Position numbers and translations under genes: made by a program. The notes under the pieces are model-generated. The model searched no databases. It saw only the letters and a list, made by a program, of their open reading frames with translations, and had not been told where the DNA came from. A stretch of 64,000 nucleotides of DNA from Paraspadella gotoi (Eukaryota; Chaetognatha): contig CM119263.1 of assembly GCA_051294375.1 (NCBI GenBank), positions 889,756 through 953,755 on the forward strand. Reading direction: 5' to 3'. Positions 1 to 52,459 of this stretch are shown here, piece by piece. The first letter of the stretch is position 1; each line of letters begins with the position of its first letter.

Positions 1-3095
<3,095 letters not shown>

Positions 3096-4552
3096 ATGAT
3101 TTCCAGCGCCGAAAGCGAACGGCGTCACGCCGCTTCGCGCGGCGTCGTCTCCGATCGGCGCCATTCCAGCGGCGTCGCGGAGATGAACATTCGTCAGATC
3201 GAAATTCATATTTTCCCGCCAGATGTCTTGACTTTTCGATGCTCGTTAGACCAAGAGACAGGGTGCGCTTAATTAGTCGATTGATGATTTAACAATATAT
3301 CTTTTAAATTATTTCTCATCATCATTAGTCTAGTCAGTATGTTTGCATTTTTGTCTGTCTGTTTGACTTTTTTTTCAGTCTGCTTGTTTGCCCGCCTTTC
3401 TGTCTGTCTGTTTGTATATCTTCTGTCTGTTTTTATATATGTCTATCTGTCTGTCATTCTCTCTCTTGTCAATTGGGCGCCTGAACGCCTGTCAAGTCTT
3501 TTCTCTCCTAATAAAAGCCTGTCGCCTGACAGAGAACGACGCCTGGAATCTCGATTCGACATTTACAATCCGTCGACTCAACTTCTGGCCTTCAGGATTC
3601 GGATCAACTCCGCCGCGACGGAGAAATATTCCGTGAAGCCGAGGATCGGTGAAGATTAATTATTCAATTAATTGATTGATTGAATTATTTATTTATTATC
3701 AAGCCATGACCGGCGAAGCCGGTTTCAGGCTGATATTGATTCGGGTGAGCTTCTTTGTGACGTCGTCGTCGTCGTCGTCGGCCGTCACGCTGTTTTTTAC
3801 TATAAAAAGTACTACGCTTTTATAGGTTTGGCTGTGACTTACCGTTTTTTTTTTAATAAAATTATTTATAATTATGATAGAGTTTTCAAAAGTGTGCAAT
3901 CATAGTAAGTTAAAAATTTAGATATGGCTTCTCAATTTAAAATAGCTTTGATATTTTCTCATTACATTTGGATTTAAGTATTTTTTGTTTGAATTTCCAC
4001 TTCATTATGATTTACTGCAATATGCAAATGAGATTATAGTTCGATTATAATATCCAAATTAGTATATAGAAATGCTTTAAGCTAATTTACATATTGCAGT
4101 ATATATATATTGAAGATGAAATTCAAAAATTTTTTTTAAATTTCTAATAAAAATGGGAATCAAAGGTTTTTTAATGAGAAGCTATATCTTAATTTTAATA
4201 CAAATAAAAATAAAATCTTTTACAAGCTGCGATTGGAAAAAATTGGAAAGTTTTCAATTGTAAACCATTGTAACATTTTTTGCCTTTCTTTTATTTATTT
4301 TTTAATTATATATATTTTTTTTTAGGCGGTGCCTTTTCTGAATCGTTTAAAAACGAGTTCAGTTTCTCTCTGTCTCTCTTTGTGTGCGATCTCTTGCGTG
4401 ATCGTTCGTTTTTTGAAAATTCTGATTATTTTTTTTTCTTTCTAAAAACATATATATTTGATCAGGCGCGGCTTTTCTGAATCGTTTAAAAAAACGAAGT
4501 TCAGGCTCTCTCTCTCTCTCTCCCCTCCGTCTCCTCCGTCTCTCTCTCTTCT

Positions 4553-4586
<34 letters not shown>

Positions 4587-4980
4587 TTTTTTACAAAAAA
4601 AAAATTATTCACTTTGTTTACACACGTTTTTTGAAAAATTCTTATTATTTCTTTCCTTCTAAAAACTTTTATTATCGCCATTTATTCGCGCTTTTTTTCA
4701 ATACAAAATCCCAAATTTACATCTGAGATTTTCGTGGATTTTTTTGAGAAATGTAAGAATAACTTACTTGACCTGGATTTCGTGGCCGTTGCGGGGCAAC
4801 GAGTAAACAATGTCGAGGAACATGACCTAAATAACGCGTTTTGATGGCAACGGAAACGTTACGTGTATATAAAAATCAAACTTGACCGAGATCACGCCGA
4901 TATAAACAAGAGTGGACCTAATATTGCGTATCGTTGGCGGGGAAAACTTTCTCTCTTCTCTTCTCCTTCTCCTCTCTTCT

Positions 4981-5033
<53 letters not shown>

Positions 5034-6341
5034 TTTTTTACAAAAAAAATTTAAACTTGTAAACGAGTAAACGAGTTCCGGTCTCTCTCTCTCTCTCTTC
5101 TCTCTCTCTCTTCTCTCTATCTTTTCTCTTATTCTTCTCTCTCTCTCTTTCTCTCTTCTATTCATCTTTTTTTTTGTACAAAAATAATTTTTAGTCACCT
5201 TTTTTTCACCTCCGTCATTAAACGAGTTTCGGCTCTCTCTATCTTCTCTCTCTCTTTTTTTTTTTTACAAAAAAAAATTTTTAGTCACTTTTTTTTTCAC
5301 CAGGCGACGAGTAAACGAGTAAACGAGTTTCCGCTCTGTTCAGCTTTTTTCTCTCTCTCTCTCTCTCTCTCGTCTCTCTCTCTCTCTCTCTCTGTCCTCT
5401 CTCTCAATGTACGATCGTTCGTTTTTTGAAAAATTCTTATTATTTTTTCCTTCTAAAAACTTTTATTATCGGCATTTATTTTTTTTTTCTCTATACAAAA
5501 TACCAAATTTACATCCGAGATTTTCATGGATTCATTTTAGAAAAAAAATGCAGGCAATGTCACATGTACATCAGCTTGCTACTGTACATATAGCTTGCTA
5601 TATGTCCGGCAATTGCGCGGATTAATTTAATTACATATAATAACTTTCTAACAAAAAAATTTTTTTGTTTTTTGTTTATTACTGTAACTTTGGACCGGTC
5701 GGCCCACTATTGGCAAATTATATCTAAAATAGGAGTTGAGAAGAGAGATATTGTCAAATTAAACATTATTTTTTGTTATTCTAACAATTTTTAAAATTTT
5801 AAAAATTGTAAATTTTTTTTAGTGTATATATTTAATCATTTTTATTCTTTTTTAAAATAATAATTATTTGAGTTGGGATAATATTTATAATTAGTTAATA
5901 TGCAAATATGAAATTTGACCTCGGTTGGTTTCTTCTTAAAAAAAGAACAATCTAAAATTTCATTCAAGATTAAAACTTTTTAAGATGAGGACATAAATTT
6001 TTTTTAATAAGTAAAAAAAAATATTAGAAAGGAAAAGAGTTCGTCCCTACTCAGATAAGTCGAAAAACGAGTTCAGCTCTGCAGGGCGGTCCAGCTTCTC
6101 TCTATTTCTCTCTCTATCTCTCTCTCTCTCTCTCTCATCTCTCTCTCTTCTCTCTCTCTTTTTTTCTTTCTATTTATTCCGCCATTTATTCCGCGCTTTT
6201 TTCTCAATACAAAATCCCAAATTTACATCCGAGATTTTCGTGAATTTTTTTTTCTAAAAATTTTGATTATTCTTTATATAAACGAGAGTGAAAACTGACC
6301 AGCCTCTCTCACTTTTTCTCTCTCTCTCTTTCTCTTTCTCT

Positions 6342-6387
<46 letters not shown>

Positions 6388-6715
6388 TTCATTCATTACA
6401 CGCATTTGTTTGTTTTATTTACGATGAATGACTCATCGCGTCAATGAATGACTATCATCGCATCAATGAATGATTATCATCATATCAATGAATGATTTCA
6501 TCACATCAATGAATGACTATCATCGCATCAATCATTTGATTATCATCACATCAGTTATTTTATTATCTTCGCATCAATTATTGGTTATCATCGCATCAAT
6601 ATTTAGTTATCATCGCATTAATATTTGGTTACCATCGAAAGCTGGCTCGATCCCTATTGCTTTTAAGATTTTTCCCTAAAAATTCTGATTGCGTTTCGTT
6701 GGCGGGAAAACTGTC

Positions 6716-6802
<87 letters not shown>

Positions 6803-6919
6803 ACTCAATACACGCATTTGTTTGTTTTATTTACATGAATGAATGACTATCATCGCATCAATGAATGACTATCATCATGGTTTGATCCTTATGCTTTTAT
6901 TATTTTTTATATTATTTAT

Positions 6920-6987
<68 letters not shown>

Positions 6988-7005
6988 TTTGTTTGTTTGT
7001 TTTGT

Positions 7006-7044
<39 letters not shown>

Positions 7045-7090
7045 TTATTTATTTATTTATTTATTTGTTTATTTTGTTTTGTAATTTTTT

Positions 7091-7126
<36 letters not shown>

Positions 7127-7159
7127 TTTTTTTAAATTTTTTATTTATTTATTTAATTT

Positions 7160-7223
<64 letters not shown>

Positions 7224-8967
7224 TCATTCATTCTTTTCTTTTCTTTTCTTTTCTTTTCTTTTCTTTTCTTTTCTTTTCTTTTCTTTTCTTTTCAATTCAA
7301 ATACAGTCAGTCCTCTCCCTCAACCCAAGGCGTTATGAAACCCGAGGGAGAGGGGGAAATCGTAATCCTTCACCGTGACGTCTGCCCGCGATCGAACGAC
7401 GAAGCGGAGGTTTGGTCAGGAGTCGGGACTCGGTATCAAACGATATCTCCTGTACGACCGATTAAAAGATGGTCTTCACTGTATCTGAATGATTTGGATT
7501 TGACTAGAAAGTTTATTTTTTGTATGAAATGTACTTAGTAGGTATAAAAATTTAAATATTTGTTATTTGCATTTTGCAGATTAACGAATTTTCTTTCTCG
7601 TTTGCAATTGTTTTCTTAATATCATAAAGCAGTATGAAATTATACTTAGAGTTCAACGCACTGGCGCAGGATTTGACTCAGTTTGACCATGTCAATTGTC
7701 AATTGTCAATGTATGACTCGAAAAGAATCGGAAGTTAAGCGACCGATCGAACCGCAGAAATTAAACCACAAACTCTCGATCTTTCGATAGGCGTGGCTCC
7801 GTCACGAATCGCTTCGAATGTCCGGCGAAGACTTGGGTCCCACCGAGATGTCCGCTTCTAAGGCTTCCGCTTCTAAAGCGTCCGCTTCCAAGGCTCCCCT
7901 CTCTCAGCCTCCGTCCGGTGACTCCTTCATGATCTGTTGGGCGCCGATCGGATCGTTGCCAAGGAGCGAGACGGACGCGGCCGAATACTGGAGGAAGGTG
8001 CCCAAGCAGATCGTCAAAAGTCGGATTTTGAAGGTGTTGGACATTTGATTCTCCTTCTTGTCATTTGTCAGTTCACGCATTTCTCATCTCATTCACCGCG
8101 ATCTTTCACATCCTTCACTGTAGTTTTTTTCATCACGATTCATAAACAATCATTTGTTTCCTTCCTCCTCATCTAATCTGATTCTTATCTTCCCCCGCGA
8201 CTTTTTTCATCTTCTTCCCCGTCAACTCTCGTCTCTGATCATCAATCATCATCATCATCATCATCATCATCATGTCATCATTCATTCATCCTCATCATCA
8301 TCACCATCATGATCATATCATCATCATCATTCATCAATGATCATCATCATCATCATCTTCATCATCATCATCATCATCTGTCATCTTCCGCCAGTGCCGC
8401 CTGGACGTTGAATACTTCTCCGCCGCCGCCACCTTCGTCGGCGAAACTCCTTTTCTTCCTCGACAACGAGAAACAACGACGATGAGCGACAACAACAACA
8501 ACAACAATAAAATGGCGGACATTCGTTCTCGATATCGGAACCGTAACGAGGCTATGGTTAGTCTCGTTCTCGAATTATTCCTAATCGTTATTTTCGTATT
8601 GCATTATTTTGCCTATCTTATTTAGAAAAATTTTTATCACTTAAATCAAGAACTAGAGATATCTTTAAAAATAATCTGCCATTCTTTTTTTTCGGACATT
8701 GGTCTGGTAATTTAAATAATTTGGGTTTTGATCATAAATGTTTTTAAATCTCGTTTAAGGAATTTCCGGAAACTGAGACGAAAGGAGGAAGGGGAGACGA
8801 AAGCTTTGGGAGGAGAAGAGGAGAGGAGGGGGAGGAGGAGGAAGAGGAGGAGGAGCAAAGATTCATTCGAAAAATCGGAGATTCGAGCGAAAATTGTGAA
8901 TATTACGATCTGGATGAAGATTCGCAAGTGAGGGGAAAGTAGGTTAGGAGAGAGAGAGGAGAGAGAT

Positions 8968-9038
<71 letters not shown>

Positions 9039-9113
9039 AGTGAGATAGAGCTCAACGTCAAGTGTCAATTTTCCATTCAGGCGAAGTCAGAGAGAGAGAG
9101 AGAGAGATGAGAG

Positions 9114-9147
<34 letters not shown>

Positions 9148-11690
9148 CGCTCAACGTCAAGTGACTCCTTTTCCATTCAGTCGAAGTCAATTTGCTTCAA
9201 AACTGGCGACCGGAATTTCGTTGATTTCTCCGATTGTCAAGCGGACTATCGATCTCTCTCTGCCGAAGGGTTTGTCTTTTGTTTATTAATAATCCTCCAA
9301 ACTATAATATAAAAACATTAAAAAATTTAAAAAATTAGAGTGGCAAGAATTCTTTTTATCGGGTCATTGACTATTATAGTAGAAACAAAGTGGATTATCT
9401 TATTATAATATTACCACATTGATTGTAATTTTAAAAATTTTCATTAATTGACTAACGTTCACTATTTTCCAAGAGATGTCAGCACGTGGGCTAATTCTTT
9501 TCATTTTTAACAGAGACGCGATAAACAAAAGACGCGGTCGCGAGTTACCCGGTCAGATCTTCGTTTTAAGCGTCAGGCTTAGATAAATAATATTTAATTT
9601 CACATTAAAAAACAAATAATTACAAAACAAAAAAGAAAATTACAAAAAATTCTTAACTTTTGATCAATTTCCTAATTTTTGTCCAGCTCGTCTCGGATCT
9701 CCGAGCTACACCGTTCTCAATTCGGTCAACCCCAACGCGCCCGCCATTTCGTCGCCGGGGACGCCGCTGACGCCGCGCTCTTCAAGATGGCGCCGCGGAA
9801 TCCTCGTCGTCGTCGTAGCAGGCGCCATCGCCGTCGCCGCCTGTTGGACGTTGTTCCTTCGCCTGGAAGCGCAAGAACCGCCTGAACAAACTTTTTTCCA
9901 TTGGATAACGAAACAGGAAAAGACGATCCTAATGGTGAAAATAATATGTATAATATTAACATTAGAAATATTATATAACACCGAAATTAAAATGCTTGTA
10001 AAGAAGACAAAAGTTTATAGGAAAAGTTGATGACATGAATTGAAAATTAAAAAAAATAAAAATTCTTCTTTACATAATCTTTTTTGGGCTCTCTTTTCCG
10101 AAAGTGCCCTTTTTCTGTTCCTTTATCTCAGAACTTAATTTTAATCTTAATATTAAACCTAGATATATTTTTAAACTCATAAACCATTTCCTATTTATAT
10201 TTTTTAACTTAACTTAACCCTAAATTTATAAGCCAAACATTTAACCATAAAGCCTTACACAAATCCCTAACCCTAATCACTACCCAAAACCTTAACCCTA
10301 ATCATAAACTAAATCTCTAATCCTTAACAGCATCACCAACTAAATCTCTAACTTTAATTACTAATCTAATTCCTAACCTAATTCTTATCCCTAACTTTTA
10401 ACTTAATATTTATTAAAAAAAAATAATTTGATTCAAAATTTAAGATGAAATGGGTAGTTCTGGGAAAATAAGCCTCTTTTTATTAAACATATTCACTCTG
10501 TTAGGGACCAACTCCAGAGATAATATAAAATTTCGACTATTAGCAAAGTACTTTTAGTTGTCTTGACTAAATATTTAAACAATCATTTTCAAAAAAAAAT
10601 TTATATTATACGTCTTGATTAATACATTAAATATTACTTGTCTTTTTTAATATTATAAAAATTTTTTTTAGAAATCTTAAAATTTTTTGATGGATTCTGA
10701 TAGAGCATTAAAAGTTAAATAAGAAATATAATTACAGCTTTTAAAAATTCTTACGTTTTCTATGTGAAAAAATAAAAAAACTGATAAAATCATCAAAAGA
10801 TGATGATGATGATGATTTTTTACGGTTTTTCTTATTTTTGACTCACTTATCATGAAAATATTTAAAAAAAAGTTATACTTTGTGTCGACAACTTTTTATG
10901 AGCTATCTGAATCTGGTCTTAAAATTTAAAAATTATCAAAAAAAATTTGGCCTTTCCTATTTATAAATAAATATTAAAAAATTAATTATTTGGGTATAGA
11001 GCCACATAAGAAATGTTTTGTCCATTGAAAGTATACTTAAAAATGTATAAATTTTCGTTTGAGCATATAATCATTCTAAATTTTTGATTCACTCCATTGA
11101 GTTGGGTTACCCCTAACTCTGTACCTATTACAACATTAACCTTTTGTTTTTTCTAGACTTCAGAAGAAACGTCAAAGGAAACAATAAGCGAAACATTTCA
11201 GGAAACATACGACGTCGTTCTCAAATTTTTCGGGTGACGAAATAATTTATTTTCTTGATTATTTCTTAATTTTTTTGGGTGACGAAATACTTTATTTTCT
11301 TGATTATTTCTTAATTTTTTTGGGTGACGAAATACTGTATTTTCTTGATTATTTCTTAATTTTTTTGGGTGACGAAATACTTTATTTTCTTGATTATTTC
11401 TTAATTTTTTTGGGTGACGAAATACTTTATTTTCTTGTTTAGTTTCTTTGATATAATATTTCCAATTTTTGGCGGATATGCGAAAAAAATAGTGATATGA
11501 TGATGCTGATGATGATAATAATGATGATTTATACTATTTGAAACAGATATAATTAAAATGTCCTATATGATTTAAATGATAAAAATGTCTCAGGTGGATC
11601 TGGGAAATTTTAGAAAAGGAGATTCTGCCTCATTCGGTCGCCGAACATGGAGATTGGTCGAGGATGATCAAACTGCAAGAGACAAATTGA
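3096..11690 (+). CDS. MSP-domain single-pass membrane protein (VAP/MOSPD-like), 11 exons
   Basis: Eleven exons chain in perfect phase: 3096-3262, 3533-3648, 7330-7409, 7791-8033, 8395-8556, 8760-8927, 9181-9269, 9514-9551, 9687-9934, 11157-11233, 11594-11690 (stop TGA). The sum is 1,485 nt, about 494 residues. Exons 1-4 spell a major sperm protein (MSP) beta-sandwich: IEIHIFPPDVLTF, FDIYNPSTQLLAFRI, KYSVKP, GEIVILHRDV, then FMICWAPI and YWRKVPKQIV, with the order and spacing of VAP and MOSPD proteins. MSP domains of that family bind FFAT-type motifs at ER contact sites. Exons 5-6 are low-complexity, Asn- and Glu-rich. Exon 9 carries one membrane helix (GILVVVVAGAIAVAACW, about residues 391-413), followed by about 80 residues. 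The TM is not at the extreme C-terminus as in VAP, so orthology is open. The start ATG is preceded by an in-frame TAG. Exon 3's donor (GAG/GTTTGG) and exon 8's donor (GTCAGA) are weak. A poly(A) signal lies at 11795. Confidence 0.75.
4280..6400 (+). repeat. Local interspersed repeat in MSP-gene intron 2
   Basis: A segment of about 100 bp (ends tacaaaat-ccaaatttacat-cgagattttcgtgga) occurs near 4650-4750, 5450-5540 and 6170-6260, each copy linked to CT-rich tracts and to an aacgagttcagctct motif. The arrangement suggests stepwise duplication of an 800-bp unit. The host intron runs 3649-7329 and holds no exon I can support. Confidence 0.55.
6424..6880 (+). repeat. Minisatellite atgaatgactatcatcgcatca and CT tract
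   Basis: About ten degenerate 20-22-bp units at 6424-6640 with two more at 6836-6880, interrupted by (CT)n at 6719-6800. Confidence 0.65.
6900..7293 (+). repeat. (TTTA)n, (TTTC)n and (TTTTC)n tracts
   Basis: Consecutive tetra- and pentanucleotide runs, ending just before the acceptor of MSP-gene exon 3 (7330), where they form an extended pyrimidine tract. Confidence 0.9.
7791..8033 (+). CDS. Exon 4 of the MSP-domain gene, with SASKA repeat insertion
   Basis: An 81-codon exon, open throughout, with acceptor TAG at 7788-7790 and donor AAG/GTGTTG. It completes the MSP fold (FMICWAPI, then WRKVPKQIV). Between the preceding strand and this one lies an inserted Ser/Ala/Lys stretch made of three tandem SASKA units (15-bp DNA repeat, 7852-7896). 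MSP domains normally have a short turn at this place, so the fold has grown a low-complexity loop. Confidence 0.7.
9049..9200 (+). repeat. Duplicated 3' splice-site segment
   Basis: The segment gctcaacgtcaagtg...ttccattcag.cgaagtca occurs at 9049-9090 and again at 9149-9190, 100 bp apart with GA runs between. The second copy carries the acceptor used by exon 7 (AG at 9179-9180). Confidence 0.75.
10082..10476 (+). mobile_element. MITE family A copy 1
   Basis: Starts ggctctcttttccgaaagtg and ends gaaatgggtagttctggg-aaaataagcc; these are inverted versions of each other. The interior is degenerate taaccctaatcc. Other copies are at 21412-21825, 27650-27903, 37805-38106, 45358-45628 and 58757-59248. 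Confidence 0.65.
11216..11445 (+). repeat. 45-bp tandem array containing the exon 10 donor
   Basis: Five copies of a 45-bp unit; GGGTGACG begins at 11232, 11277, 11322, 11367 and 11412. The first is the exon 10 5' splice site (TTCGG/GTGACG); the others are copies placed in the intron. Confidence 0.9.
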
Positions 11691-11794
11691 CTAAAGATAG
11701 ATATTTATAAGCCTGATGCACTTTTTAATTTGGTTTGTTTAACAGAAAAAAAAAAGATAAAATTCAATACTTTCTTATTTTTTTTATTTGACAG

Positions 11795-11800
11795 AATAAA
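11795..11800 (+). terminator. Poly(A) signal of the MSP-domain gene
   Basis: AATAAA about 105 nt after the stop codon at 11688-11690, the first such hexamer downstream on this strand. Placement is by proximity only. Confidence 0.5.
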
Positions 11801-12936
11801 AAATATGACAAAGAGGAAAGGTGTAGCTATGTAAATCATTTGGGCAAATATCAGCATCATCATTTTAGCTTTAGCTTTTGTGAATAAGAGAGAACTATGG
11901 AGTTCTCACCAAAAAAATTAAACACATCATTAAAAGAGTTTGTATTTATTTTGTATATTATATATCAAACTGCGAAATATGAGTCTACGTGAATCATTCC
12001 AATTATACTTGAGTGGGCAACTAACATAGTCATAAAAGACCGAAGTTATCACAGATTTTAGAGGTGGATGCAATTTGGTTCTACATCTTTGAAAAATGCA
12101 AAGGAAAAAAAAAAGGAAAACGGAGTGAGCACATTGTCCTGTTATGGTGTATCTATTGAAAAATTATTAATTTTAAAATGAATAATGGGTGAAGAGAGTC
12201 ATGTCTAAAACTTGCGTTTATATTATGTATGAGTTGCATAGCCAAATATTATCTGGATGCTTTTTATGAATATCAATATATTTCTTTTTGTCTTTTAAAA
12301 CTTTGATAAAGAAAAAATTAACGTATGCGAGCGACTTTTTAGATCAGTTTATGAAAATAATTATGTGAATAACTCAAGTCAAGAATAAACAAACCATTGT
12401 TCTTTACAAAAGATACGTCTAAATTTTAAATAAATATTATATCAAATATTCCGAATCTAATGGCGGGTAAAAATATATTAAAAAAAAACTATTTAATAAT
12501 AAATAATAATAAATCGACGAAAAAAGGAAGGAAATAGTTTGTTTTTTTAAAGTGAATTTCTCGAAATAAAAAAAAAAAACATCATTTCATCTTTGGGGAT
12601 CAAATATGGATGTCAATGGCGGGAAAAAATAGGGAAGTGGCGGGAAAAATTAAACAACAAAACGTAGCATAGCTTGCGTAGTTAATTTGCATCACGGTGT
12701 TTCTCCCAATTAACGCCAACAATAAACGCTTATAGTTTTCAGTTTTGTTTTTTTGTTTTGTTTTTTTGTTTTCCAAGTTTTCCTCTTATTGAATTCGCGG
12801 CCAGACTTCGCGATCGAAGTCTTTTGTTTCTGTTTTAACGATGATTCGATCATCACGCCCTCCTGCGGTTTATGTGAACTGAATTTCGCTTTCGGTTGCG
12901 TCAAACTGTTCCAACGCCGCCTGTCGACGTCGGCCG

Positions 12937-48800
<35,864 letters not shown>

Positions 48801-49179
48801 CTGTAGGGATGAAAAATGTTATTTATTGGAAAGGATTTCTTTGAAAAACTGTTAAATTCTTGAATTCACACGGTTATTATTTTAATTCTTTTAGCTATCG
48901 CAACCGTAAACAATGTAAAAAATGTCACGCTATTCCCGGTTATCGAATTAAAAAATCGTTTTGCAATCCAAAAATTCGAAAAAATTTAATTTCTAATTAC
49001 TTTTTTTTAAATTTTACCTCGAGCTGTTTCGAGCTTTCGGCATTTTCTCTCTTCGTTCCATCGAATGAAACCAAAGCGGATCAAGGGATTTCTGAAAAAT
49101 ACGAGTGATATTAGTTTCCGTTAAAGATACGTAATATTTAATACTTAAGGGAGTGGTGTTCTTATACAATTCAAACATA

Positions 49180-49365
49180 CTTTGAAATAATATATCACTT
49201 CATTGAAAGCCAGCTACTATGGAAGTGACTAAACTAGACAATGAGAGTCTTGATTGAAATTTTGTGTTATTTATATTATTATCTTGTTTAAGGTCAAGGG
49301 TAAGATAGCTTATTTATTACCTGAGTGGTTAAATTTCATATTGGTTGTACCAATATCGTATTGTA
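49180..49365 (+). mobile_element. Dispersed element family B copy 3 (internally deleted)
   Basis: Shares both ends (atatcacttcattga and tattggttgtaccaatat) and the gagagtcttgattgaa block with the copy at 13390, but lacks most of the middle. Confidence 0.6.
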
Positions 49366-49712
49366 TCCACATCTAAATGCTATTTTATTCTAATACCATA
49401 AGGACAATGTTTATGTTATGTTTTCAGCTTCCTTACCCAAAACTAAGATATTGTAAAACTGGGTATTCGGTATATATTTGTTCCTCATACTATTTTACAT
49501 TTCTTTTATTAGTTTTCTTTTCTATCTCTCTCTGTATCTTCTCTCAGTTTAACATAAGCGATAAAAATTTAATGGACAACTTGTGAAGTCGATGAAAAGA
49601 GAGACCGCTCGTCTGTGAAAGTCCTCGCTTGATATAAAAATAGAGATGAGGTTTCATTAGAAGGGAAAAAGANNNNNNNNNNNNNNNNNNNNNNNNNGTG
49701 AGGAAGACAGAG

Positions 49713-49767
<55 letters not shown>

Positions 49768-49838
49768 GAGAAAGTGAAAGAGAAAGAGATAGTGCCGCTA
49801 TCAAAGAGATAAATCGCCCGGCCGAGGCGAGAACCTCG

Positions 49839-49888
<50 letters not shown>

Positions 49889-50045
49889 TCTCTCTCTCTG
49901 TTTCCCTAGCTCTCCTCCTCTTTTCTGAAAAGAGTGAAAAGAGATTTTTTTTTCGTCATTAGGAAAAAGCTGAGGAAAAAATGTTTGGTCCTCGGAGGAT
50001 CCATCTCCATTACTGACGACAAGCAGATGAGAGAGGAGAGAGAGA

Positions 50046-50109
<64 letters not shown>

Positions 50110-51359
50110 CGCGAAGGGAGGGAGGCTATGCGAGAAAGAGAGAAAAACGTCATTGGTAACGTTTATCCAACTTGAACTGGTGACGTCGTTTTCATTATCT
50201 CTTGTCCGCTCGACGCCGAGGGTGAAGCTTCCGTTCCAACAGCAGCCAGGCGAGGAGGTTGCCAGGCAATGAGGGCGCTTGGCGACGAGTACACCAGGCG
50301 AGGTTGACACTAAAAAGCATATCAAGTTATGAAATTGCCTGGAAAGATGATGCCAGGGCGAAGAACATATCCTTTAAAGAAACGCCTGGCTCAAAATTGG
50401 GCAGGCGAATACAGTTCCGGTTTGTTTATTAGCTTTTCCTCTTCTCTGAGCGAAGGCGGAATTGGCGGACCGCATCTTATATCACGTCTGGTTCACAGCA
50501 AATGGAGAAATTGAAATGGTAACGGGAATGGCAACTAATGGCAACGGGAATGGCAACAGAAAATAAGAAACTGTTAACCAGCTTAAGACCACTAACTACG
50601 GAACAGAGGGAACAGTCAGCTCTAAGACTGACTGACCTATTCGTGAATCAAAATTTAAGTCATGAAATTTAGATTTTCATATTTTTTTTAACATCTTCAT
50701 CTTAATCTAACAGAATCTTCCCATTATCGCGCTTTATTTAAATTTCATAATGATTATTTTAACTTATTATTTAATAACTTTATAACTTGTTTATATTAGT
50801 TAATAAATTAATATGAATAACGTTATTTTAATCGTTGTGGAAATTGAGTGATAAAGAAAAAAAACATATGAATTCCATTCTGTTTCTTTCTTTTTAAAAA
50901 TACACTTTTTTTCTTCTAAGACCAAACTGTTTTTTTTTCTTTGAAAATTAATGTCCGAAACGTTTTTTTCTTTTTTTTAAATGTTTGTTTTCTTAAATTG
51001 TTATGACCTAAATAATTTCTTTTTTTCTTTGCAAAAAAGAATGTTTGTTGATGTTGCGTCCACAATGGTTTGTTTTCATGAAGGACGAAACGACTTTTTC
51101 TAAAAACGACAAAAGGATTTTTTTTTTTCAGAAAAGCGAAGACAAATCTTTTTCTTCTTCCTTTCGAGTATTGGGTCGTTCGTCCTTAAAGAATCCATCG
51201 AGACAACCGCACACAATATCTCTCAAATTTCAATCTCAATCATTTTTTCTTTCTTCAAAAAGTCCGTAACCGCTTCTGTCTTTTTAGTCACGAGATCAAA
51301 TCGAGGCCAAACGGCGTCATCTTTCCTCTCCGTCGCGCTACGATTTGTCCATCGCATCG

Positions 51360-51444
<85 letters not shown>

Positions 51445-52459
51445 CTCCTCTCTCTCTCTCTTGCGGCCATTTTTCTTTTCGCTCGAATCCTCGAGAAAAT
51501 GGAATCATCGATTCGCTTCATCCGCGGGAGTTCCCTTCTCTTGTTTGTGAGGACCTCTGGTGGGGGGCGTGACCTTTGCTTCCAAGTCCTTGACCGCGCG
51601 ATATTCGGAAATATGGGGAGAAAATAACTTGCTCAGATTTCAATCTTTGGCTTTGGGGGGGGCGGATTTTTTGTTTTTTGTATTGATTCATGAACTTAAG
51701 ATTAACAAATCATCAAACACACCGTGCAATTCGGACACTGTTCCAAATTACAATCCTTAATTAGCTGTTGACCTTTATCTTCACATTTGTGAACAGTCCT
51801 TTCAATTTTCTAAATGAGATTTTGCTGCGGCTGTATGGGATTGCTGAATGAAGGCTAGGTTAGGCGTGTGAACATGTCGCCACAGCTATAATTTTTCAAA
51901 CTGTATGGTCAAATATTTATCTTTACAATCCTCATCCTTTACAAATTATACAGGAGGGCACGCAATGTAGCAACACATGAGTCATGTATGTGTTTCAACA
52001 GTTTCCATAGATAAAAATTTAACAATTTTAAAAATAAGATAAATTTAGCCAACTTGTAATCATATCCTTCGCCCTGCACAGGTGCACTAAATTACCGAGT
52101 GAACCTGTGAACGGAGCCTCACGACGGCGGTGAGCATCTAGCGGTGATAAATCGGTGAATCTACCTGCGTCCAGTCGGCCCGCCCGACTAATAATAAATA
52201 TTATAAATACTCTGGCCGAATCCGGTTTGGTTGTAATGGTCTTAAGCTGAGGCCAGTGATCACCAGCTGCGCCAATCTCGCCTTGAACGACTCATGATTA
52301 GCGCCAACTTGTTATTTCCGCGAAACTCTTTCTCTCATTCGTTGGCGTCTAATTCCTCCTGTTTTCATTTTGTATTGCGTTTTCTTTGTAGCTTTCTCTT
52401 AGTTTATTGTCCGTCAACATGTCGCAATCTGTTACATTCCATTTTTTCTTTCTCTTTTT

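Noticed and set aside
6843-7338. Leu/Ile/Phe-rich 231-codon frame resembling a membrane protein
   Set aside because: Produced by (TTTA)n, (TTTC)n and (TTTTC)n tracts; only the last part, from 7330, is exon 3 of the MSP gene.
10200-10400. Internal telomere (ccctaa) tract
   Set aside because: Too degenerate, and bounded by the inverted ends of a small dispersed element that recurs five more times.
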